The notes under the pieces were generated by a model. It was not told the origin of the DNA and searched no databases. It worked only from the letters and a program-made list of their open reading frames with translations. This document shows, piece after piece, positions 38,675 through 48,741 of a stretch of 64,000 nucleotides of DNA. The stretch is from Flammeovirga pectinis (GTDB lineage Bacteria > Bacteroidota > Bacteroidia > Cytophagales > Flammeovirgaceae). Location: NCBI RefSeq assembly GCF_003970675.1, contig NZ_CP034563.1:62001-126000 (forward strand), given 5' to 3'. A program made the position numbers and the translations under genes. Position 1 is the first letter of the stretch. Each line of letters opens with the position of its first letter.

Positions 38675-39661
38675 TTATCTTGGGACTTCTACAGTATGAA
38701 TAATTCTATCTATTACACGGTCCATATTCTCCCCTTCCATTTCCTTCTCTGCCGTCATGATTAAACGGTGTCTTAAAATTGGTTTTATAACATAAGCAAT
38801 ATCATCTGGCGTAACAAAATCTCTACCTTGCAAACATGCCCAAGCTTTTGATGCATTCAATAACGCTACTCCTGCTCTTGGTGACGCTCCCAAATACAAG
38901 TCTTTATTTGTTCTGGTAATACGTACCAATTTAAGAATGTAATCAAGAATTTCTTCTTTCACAATTACTTGCTTTGCTAAGGCTCTAAACTCTTTTAACC
39001 GTTCTCTGTTCAGCTTAAATTCCTCGTTAATTAACTGTGTAGGCTGTTGGTGTTCATGGTGCATTTTTAAAACCTCTAGCTCATCTTGTTCTTCTGGATA
39101 GCCTAAATCTATTTTAAAAAGAAAACGATCGAGTTGAGCTTCTGGCAAAGGGTATGTTCCTTCTTGCTCTACTGGGTTCTGTGTACCAATTACTAAAAAG
39201 GGTTCTTCCATTTTATACCTTGTGCCATCATAAGTAATTTGTCTTTCTTCCATTACTTCAAATAAAGACGACTGTGTTTTTGCAGGTGCTCTATTTATCT
39301 CATCTACTAAAACAATGTTTCCAAAAATAGGTCCTTTTCTAAAATCAAAAGTATTTGAAGCGGCATTGTAAACATTTGTACCAATTATATCCGATGGCAT
39401 TAAATCTGGCGTAAACTGAATACGAGAATACTCTCCTTCAATCATTATAGAAAGTGTTTTTGCCGTTAATGTTTTGGCCACTCCAGGTACGCCTTCTAAT
39501 AAAACATGACCATCGGCCAGGATAGCAGTTAATAATAAATCTATTGTTTTTTGTTGCCCTTTAACAACTTTACTAATTCCCTCTCTTAATTTATTTAAGT
39601 CTTGAATTAGGGATGAAGTATCAATTCTATTTTCGAAGTTATTGATTGCGTTTTCTTCCAT
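38675..39661 (-). CDS. MoxR-family AAA+ ATPase
   Basis: This is a AAA+ chaperone of the MoxR class. Walker A is in LLEGVPGVAKT (about 55-65), Walker B in IVLVDEINRAP, sensor 1 in FLVIGTQNPVEQEGTYPLPEAQLDRF, and sensor 2 in GASPRAGVALL. Length 328 aa is standard. The start is separated by one base from the stop of the DUF4350 gene. MoxR ATPases usually act with DUF58/vWA partners, which lies next in the operon. Confidence 0.94.
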   Translation of the reverse strand: MEENAINNFENRIDTSSLIQDLNKLREGISKVVKGQQKTIDLLLTAILADGHVLLEGVPGVAKTLTAKTLSIMIEGEYSRIQFTPDLMPSDIIGTNVYNAASNTFDFRKGPIFGNIVLVDEINRAPAKTQSSLFEVMEERQITYDGTRYKMEEPFLVIGTQNPVEQEGTYPLPEAQLDRFLFKIDLGYPEEQDELEVLKMHHEHQQPTQLINEEFKLNRERLKEFRALAKQVIVKEEILDYILKLVRITRTNKDLYLGASPRAGVALLNASKAWACLQGRDFVTPDDIAYVIKPILRHRLIMTAEKEMEGENMDRVIDRIIHTVEVPR

Positions 39662-39662
39662 T

Positions 39663-40868
39663 TTATATTTCTTTAGAATAAAAATTGTCTATTAATTTGT
39701 TAGCACTTATAAAGCCTCCGTCTGTTAGTGGATTGGTTATCTCCTTATCAACTGTTATAAAAAGCTGCCTTAATTCTTCTTCATTAATACCTGATCTAAG
39801 TGATAGTAATACTATATCTTGGTCAATTTCATCGGTAGTTAAGTTGACATAATATTTGTTTCTGATATGATTAAGGAGGTATCTTTTTCTTTTTACAAGA
39901 ATAGATTTATTCGTTCCATTAGTTACGTACAGATGGCTTAATGTTTTGATAAAACCGATACTCTCGTTGGCTAGAGGTATAATTTCCGGTAGTGGACGTT
40001 GTTCTCTTTTTGCTTCAAAAACAAGGTAAATAAGTAGTAATAAAAGCAGTAATTGAAGTGCCTCTTTTAAACCTAATTTAGAAAGTACAACTCTAAATAA
40101 AGACTGGTGCCCAACACGCCCTAATGTATAATATTCTGTTCTGATATACTTTCCCTCTGGTAACGTGGTAATTATATCACTTATTACTTTATAATTGTTG
40201 TTATTTAGGAGAGCTATATTAGTAAGTATTTTTGGTGTACTTAATAGGTAAATCGCTCCATTTCCTACGCTAACTTTTATAAATACGGGAGTGTCATTTT
40301 CATTTTTTGCCAATACTTCAGTAGTAAAAGTATCATAATTATTAAATGAGCTTATTAACTCAAAATCAGAAAAATACGCAACATTGTTTGCCGTTTTTAA
40401 ACTTACAGAGTCAATCTCTAAATTCACACCGTTCTTTAAATCAAAATCTTTAATTTGAATAGATGAATAGTTATTTTCTGTAGTAAAACCTAAAGTATCT
40501 CTTAAAAGGCGGCTAAACTCTTCTGCAGCTAGTAAAATTGATCTACCATTCTTAGCCTCTCTTAACATTGATTCGATGCTCACTTTATCTAACTCTAATT
40601 GATTACCTATAATGATAAGATTATTATCACTGTAGCTCTCAGATAAAGAATCATAAATTTCATAAGGTGTTAGGCGTAGGTTTTCCACTTCCATCTTTAC
40701 CTCTGGAGCCTTTAATAATTGTGTTAAGGCTGCAGTTCCATACGGACTACTTTCTAATGATTTATAATGAATATCCCAATCCGTTTTTGTACCAGAAGTA
40801 AGTGTCAAAACAAGATAAAGAACGACAGCAATACCTAAGAATAAGTATTGTTTGTTAAAGGTTTTCAT
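39663..40868 (-). CDS. DUF4350-domain membrane protein
   Basis: An N-terminal membrane helix (about 8-25) is followed by an extracytoplasmic region of about 230 residues starting SGTKTDWDIHYKSLESSPYGTAALTQLL, typical of DUF4350. A strongly hydrophobic helix (about 262-280) and a cytoplasmic tail with EQRPLPEIIPLANESIGFIKTL follow. It overlaps the DUF4129-like gene by 14 bases and lies directly before moxR. It is a standard member of this conserved Bacteroidota block. The molecular role is not established. Confidence 0.82.
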   Translation of the reverse strand: MKTFNKQYLFLGIAVVLYLVLTLTSGTKTDWDIHYKSLESSPYGTAALTQLLKAPEVKMEVENLRLTPYEIYDSLSESYSDNNLIIIGNQLELDKVSIESMLREAKNGRSILLAAEEFSRLLRDTLGFTTENNYSSIQIKDFDLKNGVNLEIDSVSLKTANNVAYFSDFELISSFNNYDTFTTEVLAKNENDTPVFIKVSVGNGAIYLLSTPKILTNIALLNNNNYKVISDIITTLPEGKYIRTEYYTLGRVGHQSLFRVVLSKLGLKEALQLLLLLLLIYLVFEAKREQRPLPEIIPLANESIGFIKTLSHLYVTNGTNKSILVKRKRYLLNHIRNKYYVNLTTDEIDQDIVLLSLRSGINEEELRQLFITVDKEITNPLTDGGFISANKLIDNFYSKEI

Positions 40869-41544
40869 GTTGTTCTACGGCTGTTTCAAAGTTTTGATAC
40901 ATGGATTCTAATTGATGGCATATTGTCTCGTTTGCTTCAAACTCTCCATACCAACAATATTGAAAATACACTCCTATAGAATGAAAAGGAGTTTTTAGGA
41001 GGTCGTCTTTAAGTTGTAGTAAGATATCGTTATGGTGATCTACTTTTCTTAAATTTATTATTTTCTTTTGGTCTAGTTTATCAATTGCTAATAGGTAATA
41101 TAGTCGAACTATTTCGTGATAATCATTTTTAGAAATTGCCTCTTTTAATTGAGAAGATAGCGGTATTAGATTTTCATTTTCAGCGTAAATTTTTGTCAAA
41201 TCTGATTTAATAATTTTATCAGCTGACGAAAATATCAGCAACTTATTTGATTTTAAAAACAGATAAATTGCCCATAAGACAATTAAGACGATCAGTACCC
41301 AAAAAATATCACGTAGAAAATCACCTTCAAAATAGATATCATTATCAAAAAAAATTGACATAAAATCTGATAGCCACATTCCAATATGATCCCATATAGA
41401 AATTTGATTTTGTGGTAATCTATAGATAAAATCGGGGTCTTCTTGTAACAACTTTACGTTGTCTTCTGTAAATGCTCTATCCTGTGCCATTAAACCTAAC
41501 GGTAAGTATAAAAATGACACCATCAGCTGAAAATATTTCCACAT
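40855..41544 (-). CDS. DUF4129-like membrane protein
   Basis: A signal peptide (MWKYFQLMVSFLYLPLGLMA) is followed by an extracytoplasmic stretch, one membrane helix (about 87-107) and a cytoplasmic helical domain. The segment ISKNDYHEIVRLYYLLAIDKLDQ is typical of the DUF4129 C-terminal domain. It sits before DUF4350 and moxR as in other Bacteroidota. It overlaps the next gene by 14 bases, indicating coupling. Confidence 0.78.
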   Translation of the reverse strand: MWKYFQLMVSFLYLPLGLMAQDRAFTEDNVKLLQEDPDFIYRLPQNQISIWDHIGMWLSDFMSIFFDNDIYFEGDFLRDIFWVLIVLIVLWAIYLFLKSNKLLIFSSADKIIKSDLTKIYAENENLIPLSSQLKEAISKNDYHEIVRLYYLLAIDKLDQKKIINLRKVDHHNDILLQLKDDLLKTPFHSIGVYFQYCWYGEFEANETICHQLESMYQNFETAVEQHENL

Positions 41545-41586
41545 GCTACACTAAATAGTCCTATTGAAAATCTTGTTAAGTAATAC

Positions 41587-41620
41587 TACCTCCTTCTTCT
41601 TTATTAAGAAAAAGGAGGTA
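41587..41620 (-). terminator. Hairpin between the two halves of the membrane block
   Basis: TACCTCCTT and AAGGAGGTA pair around an AT-rich loop with an inner TTC/GAA pair. It lies 14 bases past a minus-strand stop codon but lacks a T-run, so it may be a weak or partial terminator. Confidence 0.4.
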
Positions 41621-41634
41621 TATATGTATATAGA

Positions 41635-42489
41635 TTAGCTCATTGCTTCTACATCATTTAAGATACTTGTTGCTTCTTTCTGCTCTTTCAAAGAGAAATA
41701 TTGTACAACAATTCCTAAATAAATAATTACGTAAAACACAGGAGTAACTAAACCTGATAAAAAGTTAATAACCAACAACATTACAGAATAACTTTCTGTA
41801 ATTTCTCCCCCAGAAGCAATAATAGACTCTACATTTCCTCCAATAAAAAGACCTCCAACAAAGCCAATAATACTTCCTAAAATACTTGCTATAAAAGACA
41901 ATACAATGAGGTAACCAAAAGTTGACCACCAATTACCACTTATTAATTTTCTACTTCTCGATAATGCTTCTGAAATAGAGACATCTTCAAATACTGCAAT
42001 TGGAATAGCAACAGAAAAACCTATAGCAAGGTAAATTCCGGGAATTAAGAATACCATACTACCAATAAAAACAAGGAGTAATGAAGTAATTGATAAACCA
42101 AAAACTTTTCCAATGTAAGACATCGCTGTTTTTCTTACATTGTCTACAGTTAATTCTTCCTTATCAAAATAAACTTTAATTATTCCAGTACCTACCGATG
42201 TTAACATAATATATCCGATGATAGATAATATGTAACCCGTAATAAACAATGGGTTTGCAAACATAGCAAAAGGATTGTTAGCTACGATTGATGGGTCAAC
42301 TACAGAATTTTGAAGAAAATCCGTTGAAGCATAAGTTGTCATACTACCACCAATAATTACAAATGGTGTTACAAGTGTAAGTACACTTATTAAGATAACC
42401 TTGAAGTTTTCTTTCCAAAAACTAAAAGTAAACTCGATCTTTTCTCCAAGACCTCTCTCTTTGTTAAAGTCAAATTGTTCTGTTTGCAT
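41635..42489 (-). CDS. Polytopic membrane protein of the MoxR/DUF58 block
   Basis: 284 residues with about six hydrophobic helices (roughly 32-52, 80-105, 128-150, 152-172, 195-220, 243-265). The N-terminus FDNKERGLGEKIEFTF-type segment precedes the first helix. The arrangement resembles DUF975 or GlpQ-membrane-domain-like proteins often found beside SpoIIM and DUF4129 genes. The internal segment VSISEALSRSRKLISGNWW is typical of these. The function is unknown. It lies between the SpoIIM gene and the DUF4129-like gene. Confidence 0.72.
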   Translation of the reverse strand: MQTEQFDFNKERGLGEKIEFTFSFWKENFKVILISVLTLVTPFVIIGGSMTTYASTDFLQNSVVDPSIVANNPFAMFANPLFITGYILSIIGYIMLTSVGTGIIKVYFDKEELTVDNVRKTAMSYIGKVFGLSITSLLLVFIGSMVFLIPGIYLAIGFSVAIPIAVFEDVSISEALSRSRKLISGNWWSTFGYLIVLSFIASILGSIIGFVGGLFIGGNVESIIASGGEITESYSVMLLVINFLSGLVTPVFYVIIYLGIVVQYFSLKEQKEATSILNDVEAMS

Positions 42490-42576
42490 GATAAAAATTT
42501 AATAGTTAAAAATAATACATTGTTTGTTTAAAAAAGTTATTAAGTCTATTCAACTTTTAAGCGTTATAAAGCGACC

Positions 42577-43533
42577 TTAAACTTGTCGTTTTTCAAAAAC
42601 TTTGTTTGCATGATAGAAATAATAAAATATGATGAAGCTAAATGAAGTAATAATAAAGAATAGACGAATAGGCAATGGCCAATCAACTTGTCGGGTGACA
42701 AACCCCTCTAAAAAACCTGCTATAATAAAGATAGGAATAAGACCAATAATAATTTTGAGTCCACTTTTTGTACCTTCTTTTACGCTATCCATTCGTCTCT
42801 TATACTTTGGAAAAAGTAAAGAATTTCCGAGTACAAACCCCGCCCCTCCAGCAAAAATTATTGCCGTAATTTCTAAAGTACCGTGCGTCCAGATACTTAA
42901 TAAAGATTCTTCAAGAACACCTTTCTGATAAAAAAAATATTGAAAAGAGCCTAACATAATACCATTCCTAAAAAGAAGTACTCCCGTTCCAAAACTTGAG
43001 AATATCCCAAATGCAAAAGCTAAAAAAGAGACTTTAATGTTATTTAGGGTGATATATGTAAACATCTCTATTTCACTTCCAGAAGCATATACATCCATGG
43101 GTTTACCATTTGCTATATTTTCAAGCGTCATATTCACATAGCCATCACCTAAAATTAGACGAACAAATTCACCATCATGATGTGCTGAAAACACACCTAT
43201 AACACAACTCACTAAAAAGACTACTAAAGCATACAATATCTGTTTTCTATTGCGAGCCATTTCATAAGGCACCTCTTCTGTCCAAAATGTTCTTATTCTA
43301 GAAGTTTTCTCTTTTTTATTGGTATATATTCTTTCATGGTACTTTACAGACAAACCGTTTAAATAAAACGTTACCTCACTTTCTGGGTAAAATGTCTGCG
43401 CATACGATAAATCTTCACTTAGAGATTTATAATAAGAGGCAAGCAAATCGGGAGAAACTGTTGGTTTGTTTAAAGCTTGTTCTATAGTTTGCCATTTATT
43501 CTGATTTTTTAGAATAAATATTGGTTCTTTCAT
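42577..43533 (-). CDS. SpoIIM-family (stage II sporulation protein M-like) membrane protein
   Basis: Residues 1-95 are a cytoplasmic helical domain. Then come about five membrane helices with the family segments GIFSAHHDGEFVRLILGDGYVNMT, NNIKVSFLAFAFGIFSSFGTG and IWTHGTLEITAIIFAGGAGFVLG. Bacteroidota do not form spores. In them SpoIIM-like proteins accompany RDD, DUF4129, MoxR and DUF58 genes, as here. It is divergent from the RDD gene with 52 bases between start codons. Confidence 0.87.
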   Translation of the reverse strand: MKEPIFILKNQNKWQTIEQALNKPTVSPDLLASYYKSLSEDLSYAQTFYPESEVTFYLNGLSVKYHERIYTNKKEKTSRIRTFWTEEVPYEMARNRKQILYALVVFLVSCVIGVFSAHHDGEFVRLILGDGYVNMTLENIANGKPMDVYASGSEIEMFTYITLNNIKVSFLAFAFGIFSSFGTGVLLFRNGIMLGSFQYFFYQKGVLEESLLSIWTHGTLEITAIIFAGGAGFVLGNSLLFPKYKRRMDSVKEGTKSGLKIIIGLIPIFIIAGFLEGFVTRQVDWPLPIRLFFIITSFSFIIFYYFYHANKVFEKRQV

Positions 43534-43585
43534 AAATAATTAGTTTGTTGACACTAATATACATATTTTTTTAATATCAACTTAG
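43534..43585. promoter_or_regulatory. Divergent promoter region between the SpoIIM and RDD genes
   Basis: The two start codons face away from each other across 52 bases, so both promoters must lie here or overlap the coding ends. A short dyad, ATTAGT-N8-ACTAAT, and TATACATATTTT are visible. No regulator is assigned. Confidence 0.4.
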
Positions 43586-44308
43586 ATGGAATCAATTTCT
43601 TTTCAAAACAGCCAGAACGTAAATATTCAATTTCAGAAAGCAACAATTACTCAACGAATAGGTGCATTTTTAATTGATCTTTTAATCATTTCTGCAATCT
43701 TTTTATTGCCTTTAATCGTACTGCATAATTCTGATACAATGTTTGCAGTTTGGGTTACTATCATGACCATTATAAGTTTAACTTACAATCTTTTATGTGA
43801 GGTTTTCTTAGAGGGGCAATCCTTAGGTAAACGAGTGATGGACATTAGAGTGGCATCAATAGATGGAAACTCAGTTACAATGTCTCAATATGGGATACGT
43901 TGGGTTTTTCGTTTAATTGATATTGCACTATTACAAGGTTCTATTGCCGTTTTTACTATTCTACTTGGTGGTAAAGGGCAACGTTTGGGTGATATTTTAG
44001 CAGGTACAATCGTAATTTCTGAGAAGAAAAATATAAATAAAAAACTTTTCAAGGTCCCTGAGTTTCCCGAAGATTATGAACCTGAATTTTATCAAGCAAG
44101 TAATTTAAGCGATCAACAAATTAAAGTGATTAGAAAAGGGCTAAAACTCAATTATTCTACAGATCAACAAATAATATTAAACAAATTAGTAGATAAACTG
44201 AAAGTGCAGTTAGCTATTGATTCTGATATGAGACATAAGAAATTTCTTAATCAATTACTCTACGATTATTATTTCCTTACTGTTACTTCTAGTCAGGAAC
44301 AGTATTAA
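43586..44308 (+). CDS. RDD-family membrane protein
   Basis: The RDD domain (about residues 15-150) contains RIGAFLIDLLIISAIFLLPLI with the Arg and Asp that name the family, a second helix, the segment EGQSLGKRVMDIRV and the terminal GQRLGDILAGTIVI. The last 85 residues are a cytoplasmic helical tail. It is divergent from the SpoIIM gene and belongs to the same functional block. The transport or scaffold role is not known. Confidence 0.88.
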   Translation: MESISFQNSQNVNIQFQKATITQRIGAFLIDLLIISAIFLLPLIVLHNSDTMFAVWVTIMTIISLTYNLLCEVFLEGQSLGKRVMDIRVASIDGNSVTMSQYGIRWVFRLIDIALLQGSIAVFTILLGGKGQRLGDILAGTIVISEKKNINKKLFKVPEFPEDYEPEFYQASNLSDQQIKVIRKGLKLNYSTDQQIILNKLVDKLKVQLAIDSDMRHKKFLNQLLYDYYFLTVTSSQEQY

Positions 44309-44313
44309 GATAA

Positions 44314-44355
44314 AAAATCAAATTACCTTGTTTGTCGTAAAGGTAATTTGATTTT
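44314..44355. terminator. Perfect bidirectional terminator between convergent genes
   Basis: AAAATCAAATTACCTT is exactly complementary to 44340-44355 around a ten-base loop. It has A-rich and T-rich flanks, and lies 6 bases after the RDD stop and 9 bases from the esterase stop. Confidence 0.85.
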
Positions 44356-44363
44356 CATTTCCT

Positions 44364-45260
44364 TTATTGAACAGTTTCATTTACCTCTTGTAAAAAAGCA
44401 TTAAATGCCGGTTTTGTTTCTTTATTTCTTTTGAAATAGAACATATGCCCTCCCTCCTCAAATTCAAATAGTTCAAAATTATCGACACCTTTCTCCTTAC
44501 AAACTGCTTCAAAATTTTTGTAATGGAAAGGCTTTACTAATGGGTCTGCTGTGCCATGTAACATATAAATAGAAGGCTGACTTTGATGTATATAAGATAG
44601 TGGAGATACACTTTCTTGAAACGACTCACTATTATTTTGTTCTTTGGTAAAGAAAGCCAATGCACCTTGTTTTTCTCTTCTTGTAACAAAATCTGTAGGA
44701 GCAGATACGACCATTATAGCTTTTACATTTGTATTGTAGGCTGAATATTCATCCGTTTTAAATAATTCGTCTGGTGATAAACCAATCATTAACGCCAAAT
44801 GTGCTCCCGCAGAATAGCCCCAAACACCTATACGAGCAACATCAATAGGTAATTCTCCCTCTTTAGATTTTAAAAACCGAATAGCCTGTTTCACATCTTC
44901 TATACACGCAGGGAAAGGGGCTTCAGAAATTAAACGGTAAGAAATACTTACCCCTACAAACCCTCTTTTGGCTACATTAAAAACCTGATACATTACATCG
45001 TCTTTATCTCCTTTGGCCCATCCGCCACCATGAATAAAAACAATTACTGGCTTGTCTTTTATTCCATCATCTCTATAAGAAACTGCCATTTGTGTTGCTC
45101 TCTTGGGCGTACTTTCTCTGTAAGTCAGTACTTCATACGTTAATCCTTCTGGAACATTAATTTCCTTTTTTGGTGATCTTCCTTTCTTCTGTTGTGCATT
45201 AGAAATGTAACCTGTGCATAATAGTAAAAGGAGAATAGTTATATATCTTTTATACATCAT
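44364..45260 (-). CDS. Secreted alpha/beta-hydrolase (BD-FAE/esterase-lipase type)
   Basis: The signal peptide is MMYKRYITILLLLLCTGYISNA. The hydrolase core has oxyanion loop FIHGGGWAKGDKDDV, nucleophile Ser150 in GYSAGAH, an Asp in LHGTADPLVKP and a His in EEGGHMFYF. The length (298 aa) and motifs match bacterial acetyl- or feruloyl-esterase-like enzymes that strip acyl groups from sugars. The substrate is not known. It stands alone between a shared terminator and a 400-base divergent region. Confidence 0.85.
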   Translation of the reverse strand: MMYKRYITILLLLLCTGYISNAQQKKGRSPKKEINVPEGLTYEVLTYRESTPKRATQMAVSYRDDGIKDKPVIVFIHGGGWAKGDKDDVMYQVFNVAKRGFVGVSISYRLISEAPFPACIEDVKQAIRFLKSKEGELPIDVARIGVWGYSAGAHLALMIGLSPDELFKTDEYSAYNTNVKAIMVVSAPTDFVTRREKQGALAFFTKEQNNSESFQESVSPLSYIHQSQPSIYMLHGTADPLVKPFHYKNFEAVCKEKGVDNFELFEFEEGGHMFYFKRNKETKPAFNAFLQEVNETVQ

Positions 45261-45661
45261 TCTTTTAATTGATTTGATGCTGAAATATACTTATTGATGG
45301 TAAACATAAGTAGTACTGTTTTGATGAGTTCTATTCTTTTATTGATCTGTTACACTCTATAATTTAAATATTAACTAGTCTAGAATAAAAAATTATTCTA
45401 GACACAAGATACAATGTTAAATAATAACTAAATATCAAGCACTTAAAAACTAATTTTGATTTTTATTGGTTAAAAAAGAGAAGTATATGTTAGAAACTAC
45501 AGGGTATACTCCGTATTATATTTAACAATAAAAAACGATTGCTAATAAAATATAAACATCATAAAAAAAGTGAAATAATCCTTCTATTTTTAAGTGAAAT
45601 TCAACTGCTTATATTGTTTTTTATTAAAAACGACTCATCTCATCAACCTATAATTATTATC
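45261..45661. promoter_or_regulatory. Divergent intergenic region with one perfect dyad
   Basis: The region separates the esterase gene from the C25 protein gene. GTCTAGAATAA and TTATTCTAGAC (45378-45403) form perfect 11-bp arms with a four-base loop, about 120 bases before the esterase start and 260 before the protease start. It could be an operator or a small hairpin. Nothing else was recognised. Confidence 0.4.
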
Positions 45662-48600
45662 ATGAATAAGCTCATATCTTTAAAATTATTTCTATTCCTC
45701 TTAATTATACCACTTACTAATTTTGGTCAAAATTCTGATATTGATGAGTGGAGAGAATTAATCAAAAGCACTAATTTTCATAAAATAACTATTAAAGAAG
45801 ATGGCGTTTATAAAATTACATATGATCAGTTAAAAGTTACTGGCTTCCCTATTGCTAATATCGAAATGAATGACCTCCGTTTGTTTAGAAGGGGAGTAGA
45901 AATTGCTATTAAGATTGATGATTTTGATAATGATAATATCTTTGACCCTGAAGATTTTTTTATCTTCTATGGAGAAAAAAATAATTCTTTAGGAGACCAT
46001 GATTTATTTAATGATGGTGAGCATAATATTAACCCTTACGTATCTTTTTTTACAGATAAAAGTGCTTATTTTTTAAATCATAAAAATGTAAATTCTTTTA
46101 CACCTCCAAAACGAATTAATAATAGTAATTACAACTCTAATGGATTGGTTGATGAGGTTAATTATTTTGCTAAAAAACTTATCTTATTTAGAGGTGATGA
46201 TGTAAACTATTCTGTAGGTAGTTATGCAAAAGGTCTTGGTAGTAATAGTGAACGTACAGTATTTTCTTCTCTATTTAATGAAGAAAGAGGTTGGACCTCA
46301 TTTAATTATCAATGGTTAAAAACTGAAACCGTTTTTGATATAAATCTCGATGGTATTGATAGAACTAGTAATGAAGACATTATTTTAAAAACAAGGTTTA
46401 AAAGTCATATTTATTTTGACAATAAAATTGAATATAAATATGGTAAAGACACAAATAATTTAACAACACTTGGTACCGAAGTTGTTCCTAGTTATGGTGC
46501 AAGTAAATTACTTACTCATAACTTACCAATCACCACAATATCAAGCCAAGGTAATTTAATACTATCTGCTCACGATCTAAATTCTGGAAACCTCCCTACC
46601 CAAACCAATCAGTTTGGTGTTGTGTATTTTGATATATTATATCCAAAGAGACTAGATTTTAATAATCAACAAGATCAAATAATGTACTGGTTGGGTAAAA
46701 GTGCTAAAAAAATTAAAGTTGATAATTATAACTCACAAATTATTTTTCTAGATATCACAGACCCATACAATGCTATAGAATTAGAGGTTACCAACTCTTG
46801 TGCTGTTTTACCTCCTGTAAATTCTAATAATGAGAGAAAAGTAATTTATTCTTCAAGTTTTAACTATCCATTAGAAACTCATGTTGCACATTTTGAATCT
46901 TTTGAAGGTACAAACGAAACTGATTTTCTATTAATATCTCATCAATTAACTCAACAAAGTTATGGCTCGTTTAATAACGTTGCTCAAGCTTATGCTGATT
47001 ACCGTTCTTCAGAATCTGGGGGTGAACAGATCGTTTATCATGCTGATATTGATGCACTAATTAATACATTTTCTTTTGGTGACTTCTCTTCTCTAGCAGT
47101 GAAGAAAGCTATTGATGAATTATCAAGAAAAAAACTTAAATATGTTCTTTTACTTGGTAAAGGACTTCAAGAAGATGAACATCACAAAAAAAACCAACTG
47201 CAAGGTATAGATAATCTCATTCCTTCTTATGGTTATCCTTGTACAGATCAAGGTTATGTCTTTAATTTAGTAGATAAACCAACTGTTTCTATAGGTAGAA
47301 TATCTGCAACTTCAGCATCTAAAGCTGGGGCATATCTATCAAAATTAATAGAATTTGAAAATATGGACTTTAGAAATGCTTCTAAAAGAAAAGCATTACA
47401 TTTAAGTGGAGGTTCAGATATTAATCAAATAAATCAGTTTTCAGCAATCAATGACAGTTATAAAGATATTCTTGAAAATAGCCTATTAGCAGGTAGTGTT
47501 ACTCACCTTAAAAAAGTAGATGACGGAACTTACATCGGAACTTTCGATAAAAGTTCTTTTGCTTCACATTTAAATAATGGAGTTGGCGTAATAAGTTACT
47601 TTGGGCATAGTGCACCCTCCACAACAGGGCTTTTATTAGGTTACCCTGATAATAAAACTAACAATTACAATAACACTGTATACCCTTTCATGGTTATGTT
47701 GGGGTGTAGTGTGGGAAATGTTTTTATTTCTCACGACGATGTACTTGGAGAAAGGTGGGTGAATTCTGAGAAGAATGGAGCAATTGGCTTCTGGGGTAGC
47801 ACTTCTTTAATTACTGTTTACGATGCTGAGACCATTGGAGATCAATTTTATACATTAGCGTATAATAAATATGTTGGCAAACCAATTGGTGATGTAATAG
47901 TTGCACTACAAAACCAACTTATAGATCAAAATAGTAGTCCAAACATAATTAAAGCCTTACAGAATTTTACTTTAGTTGGCGATCCAGCTTTATCAATTGG
48001 AATAGAAAAATCTGATTATTGGATTGATGATGTAACTTATACTACTTATGGTACAACTGATAAATTACACCACTCACAAGATTCTACTAAATTTACTATT
48101 CAATATGGTAATGATGGGATAATTTGGGATAATGAAGACAGAGAAATTGTAATTAATATTGAACGAAAATACCCTTCAGGAATCATATCTGAAACTTCTA
48201 TGTATGCTATTTTAAAAGACACTACTACTAGTGGTAAAGTAGATATTATGGTTCATTATTCAGACCTTGATAGTGCTCTTGGTGGTGGAGAAAATATATT
48301 AACATTCACTATTGGGAATCAATTGAGTAATGATAATAAAACTATCAATACAATGGATGAATATGATTTCAATAACAACACAAAAACACTTTCTTTATTT
48401 TATCATTTCGATCCTTATAAAGCTGGAGATGGAGAAGATATTACTTCTATCTCTAATAATATTTTAGATATCTCAGTTTCCCCCAATCCAGCATCAAATA
48501 CATTGTCTATTCAAAGACTTGCCTCAAAATTTAAATCATTAAGAATAATTGGGGTAAATGGGACATTATATCAAGAGGAGAATATATCGCTTTTAAATGA

Positions 48601-48697
48601 TGTTAGATTAAATATTTCAAACTTAAAGAATGGTTTATATATCATTCATTTAATAGGTGATAATGAAAATAAAATTGTGAAATTAATTAAGAACTAA
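45662..48697 (+). CDS. Gingipain-like peptidase C25 family protein with type IX secretion signal
   Basis: I use the ATG at 45662, which opens the signal peptide MNKLISLKLFLFLLIIPLT. The longer frame starts at a TTG. The N-terminal beta-rich region has KITIKEDGVYKITYDQL, as in C25 proteins and PorU. The C25 domain spans about 360-760, with catalytic His649 (YFGHSAPS) and Cys682 (MLGCSVGN). The C-terminal 80 residues are a T9SS sorting domain (SVSPNPASNTLSIQRL, ending LKNGLYIIHLIGDNENKIVKLIKN). It could be a secreted protease or a PorU-like sortase. The absence of porV next to it favours a secreted protease. Confidence 0.83.
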   Translation: MNKLISLKLFLFLLIIPLTNFGQNSDIDEWRELIKSTNFHKITIKEDGVYKITYDQLKVTGFPIANIEMNDLRLFRRGVEIAIKIDDFDNDNIFDPEDFFIFYGEKNNSLGDHDLFNDGEHNINPYVSFFTDKSAYFLNHKNVNSFTPPKRINNSNYNSNGLVDEVNYFAKKLILFRGDDVNYSVGSYAKGLGSNSERTVFSSLFNEERGWTSFNYQWLKTETVFDINLDGIDRTSNEDIILKTRFKSHIYFDNKIEYKYGKDTNNLTTLGTEVVPSYGASKLLTHNLPITTISSQGNLILSAHDLNSGNLPTQTNQFGVVYFDILYPKRLDFNNQQDQIMYWLGKSAKKIKVDNYNSQIIFLDITDPYNAIELEVTNSCAVLPPVNSNNERKVIYSSSFNYPLETHVAHFESFEGTNETDFLLISHQLTQQSYGSFNNVAQAYADYRSSESGGEQIVYHADIDALINTFSFGDFSSLAVKKAIDELSRKKLKYVLLLGKGLQEDEHHKKNQLQGIDNLIPSYGYPCTDQGYVFNLVDKPTVSIGRISATSASKAGAYLSKLIEFENMDFRNASKRKALHLSGGSDINQINQFSAINDSYKDILENSLLAGSVTHLKKVDDGTYIGTFDKSSFASHLNNGVGVISYFGHSAPSTTGLLLGYPDNKTNNYNNTVYPFMVMLGCSVGNVFISHDDVLGERWVNSEKNGAIGFWGSTSLITVYDAETIGDQFYTLAYNKYVGKPIGDVIVALQNQLIDQNSSPNIIKALQNFTLVGDPALSIGIEKSDYWIDDVTYTTYGTTDKLHHSQDSTKFTIQYGNDGIIWDNEDREIVINIERKYPSGIISETSMYAILKDTTTSGKVDIMVHYSDLDSALGGGENILTFTIGNQLSNDNKTINTMDEYDFNNNTKTLSLFYHFDPYKAGDGEDITSISNNILDISVSPNPASNTLSIQRLASKFKSLRIIGVNGTLYQEENISLLNDVRLNISNLKNGLYIIHLIGDNENKIVKLIKN

Positions 48698-48741
48698 AGA
48701 AACTCGTATGTCGAATTAATAACAAGTGATAGAAAATTTAG

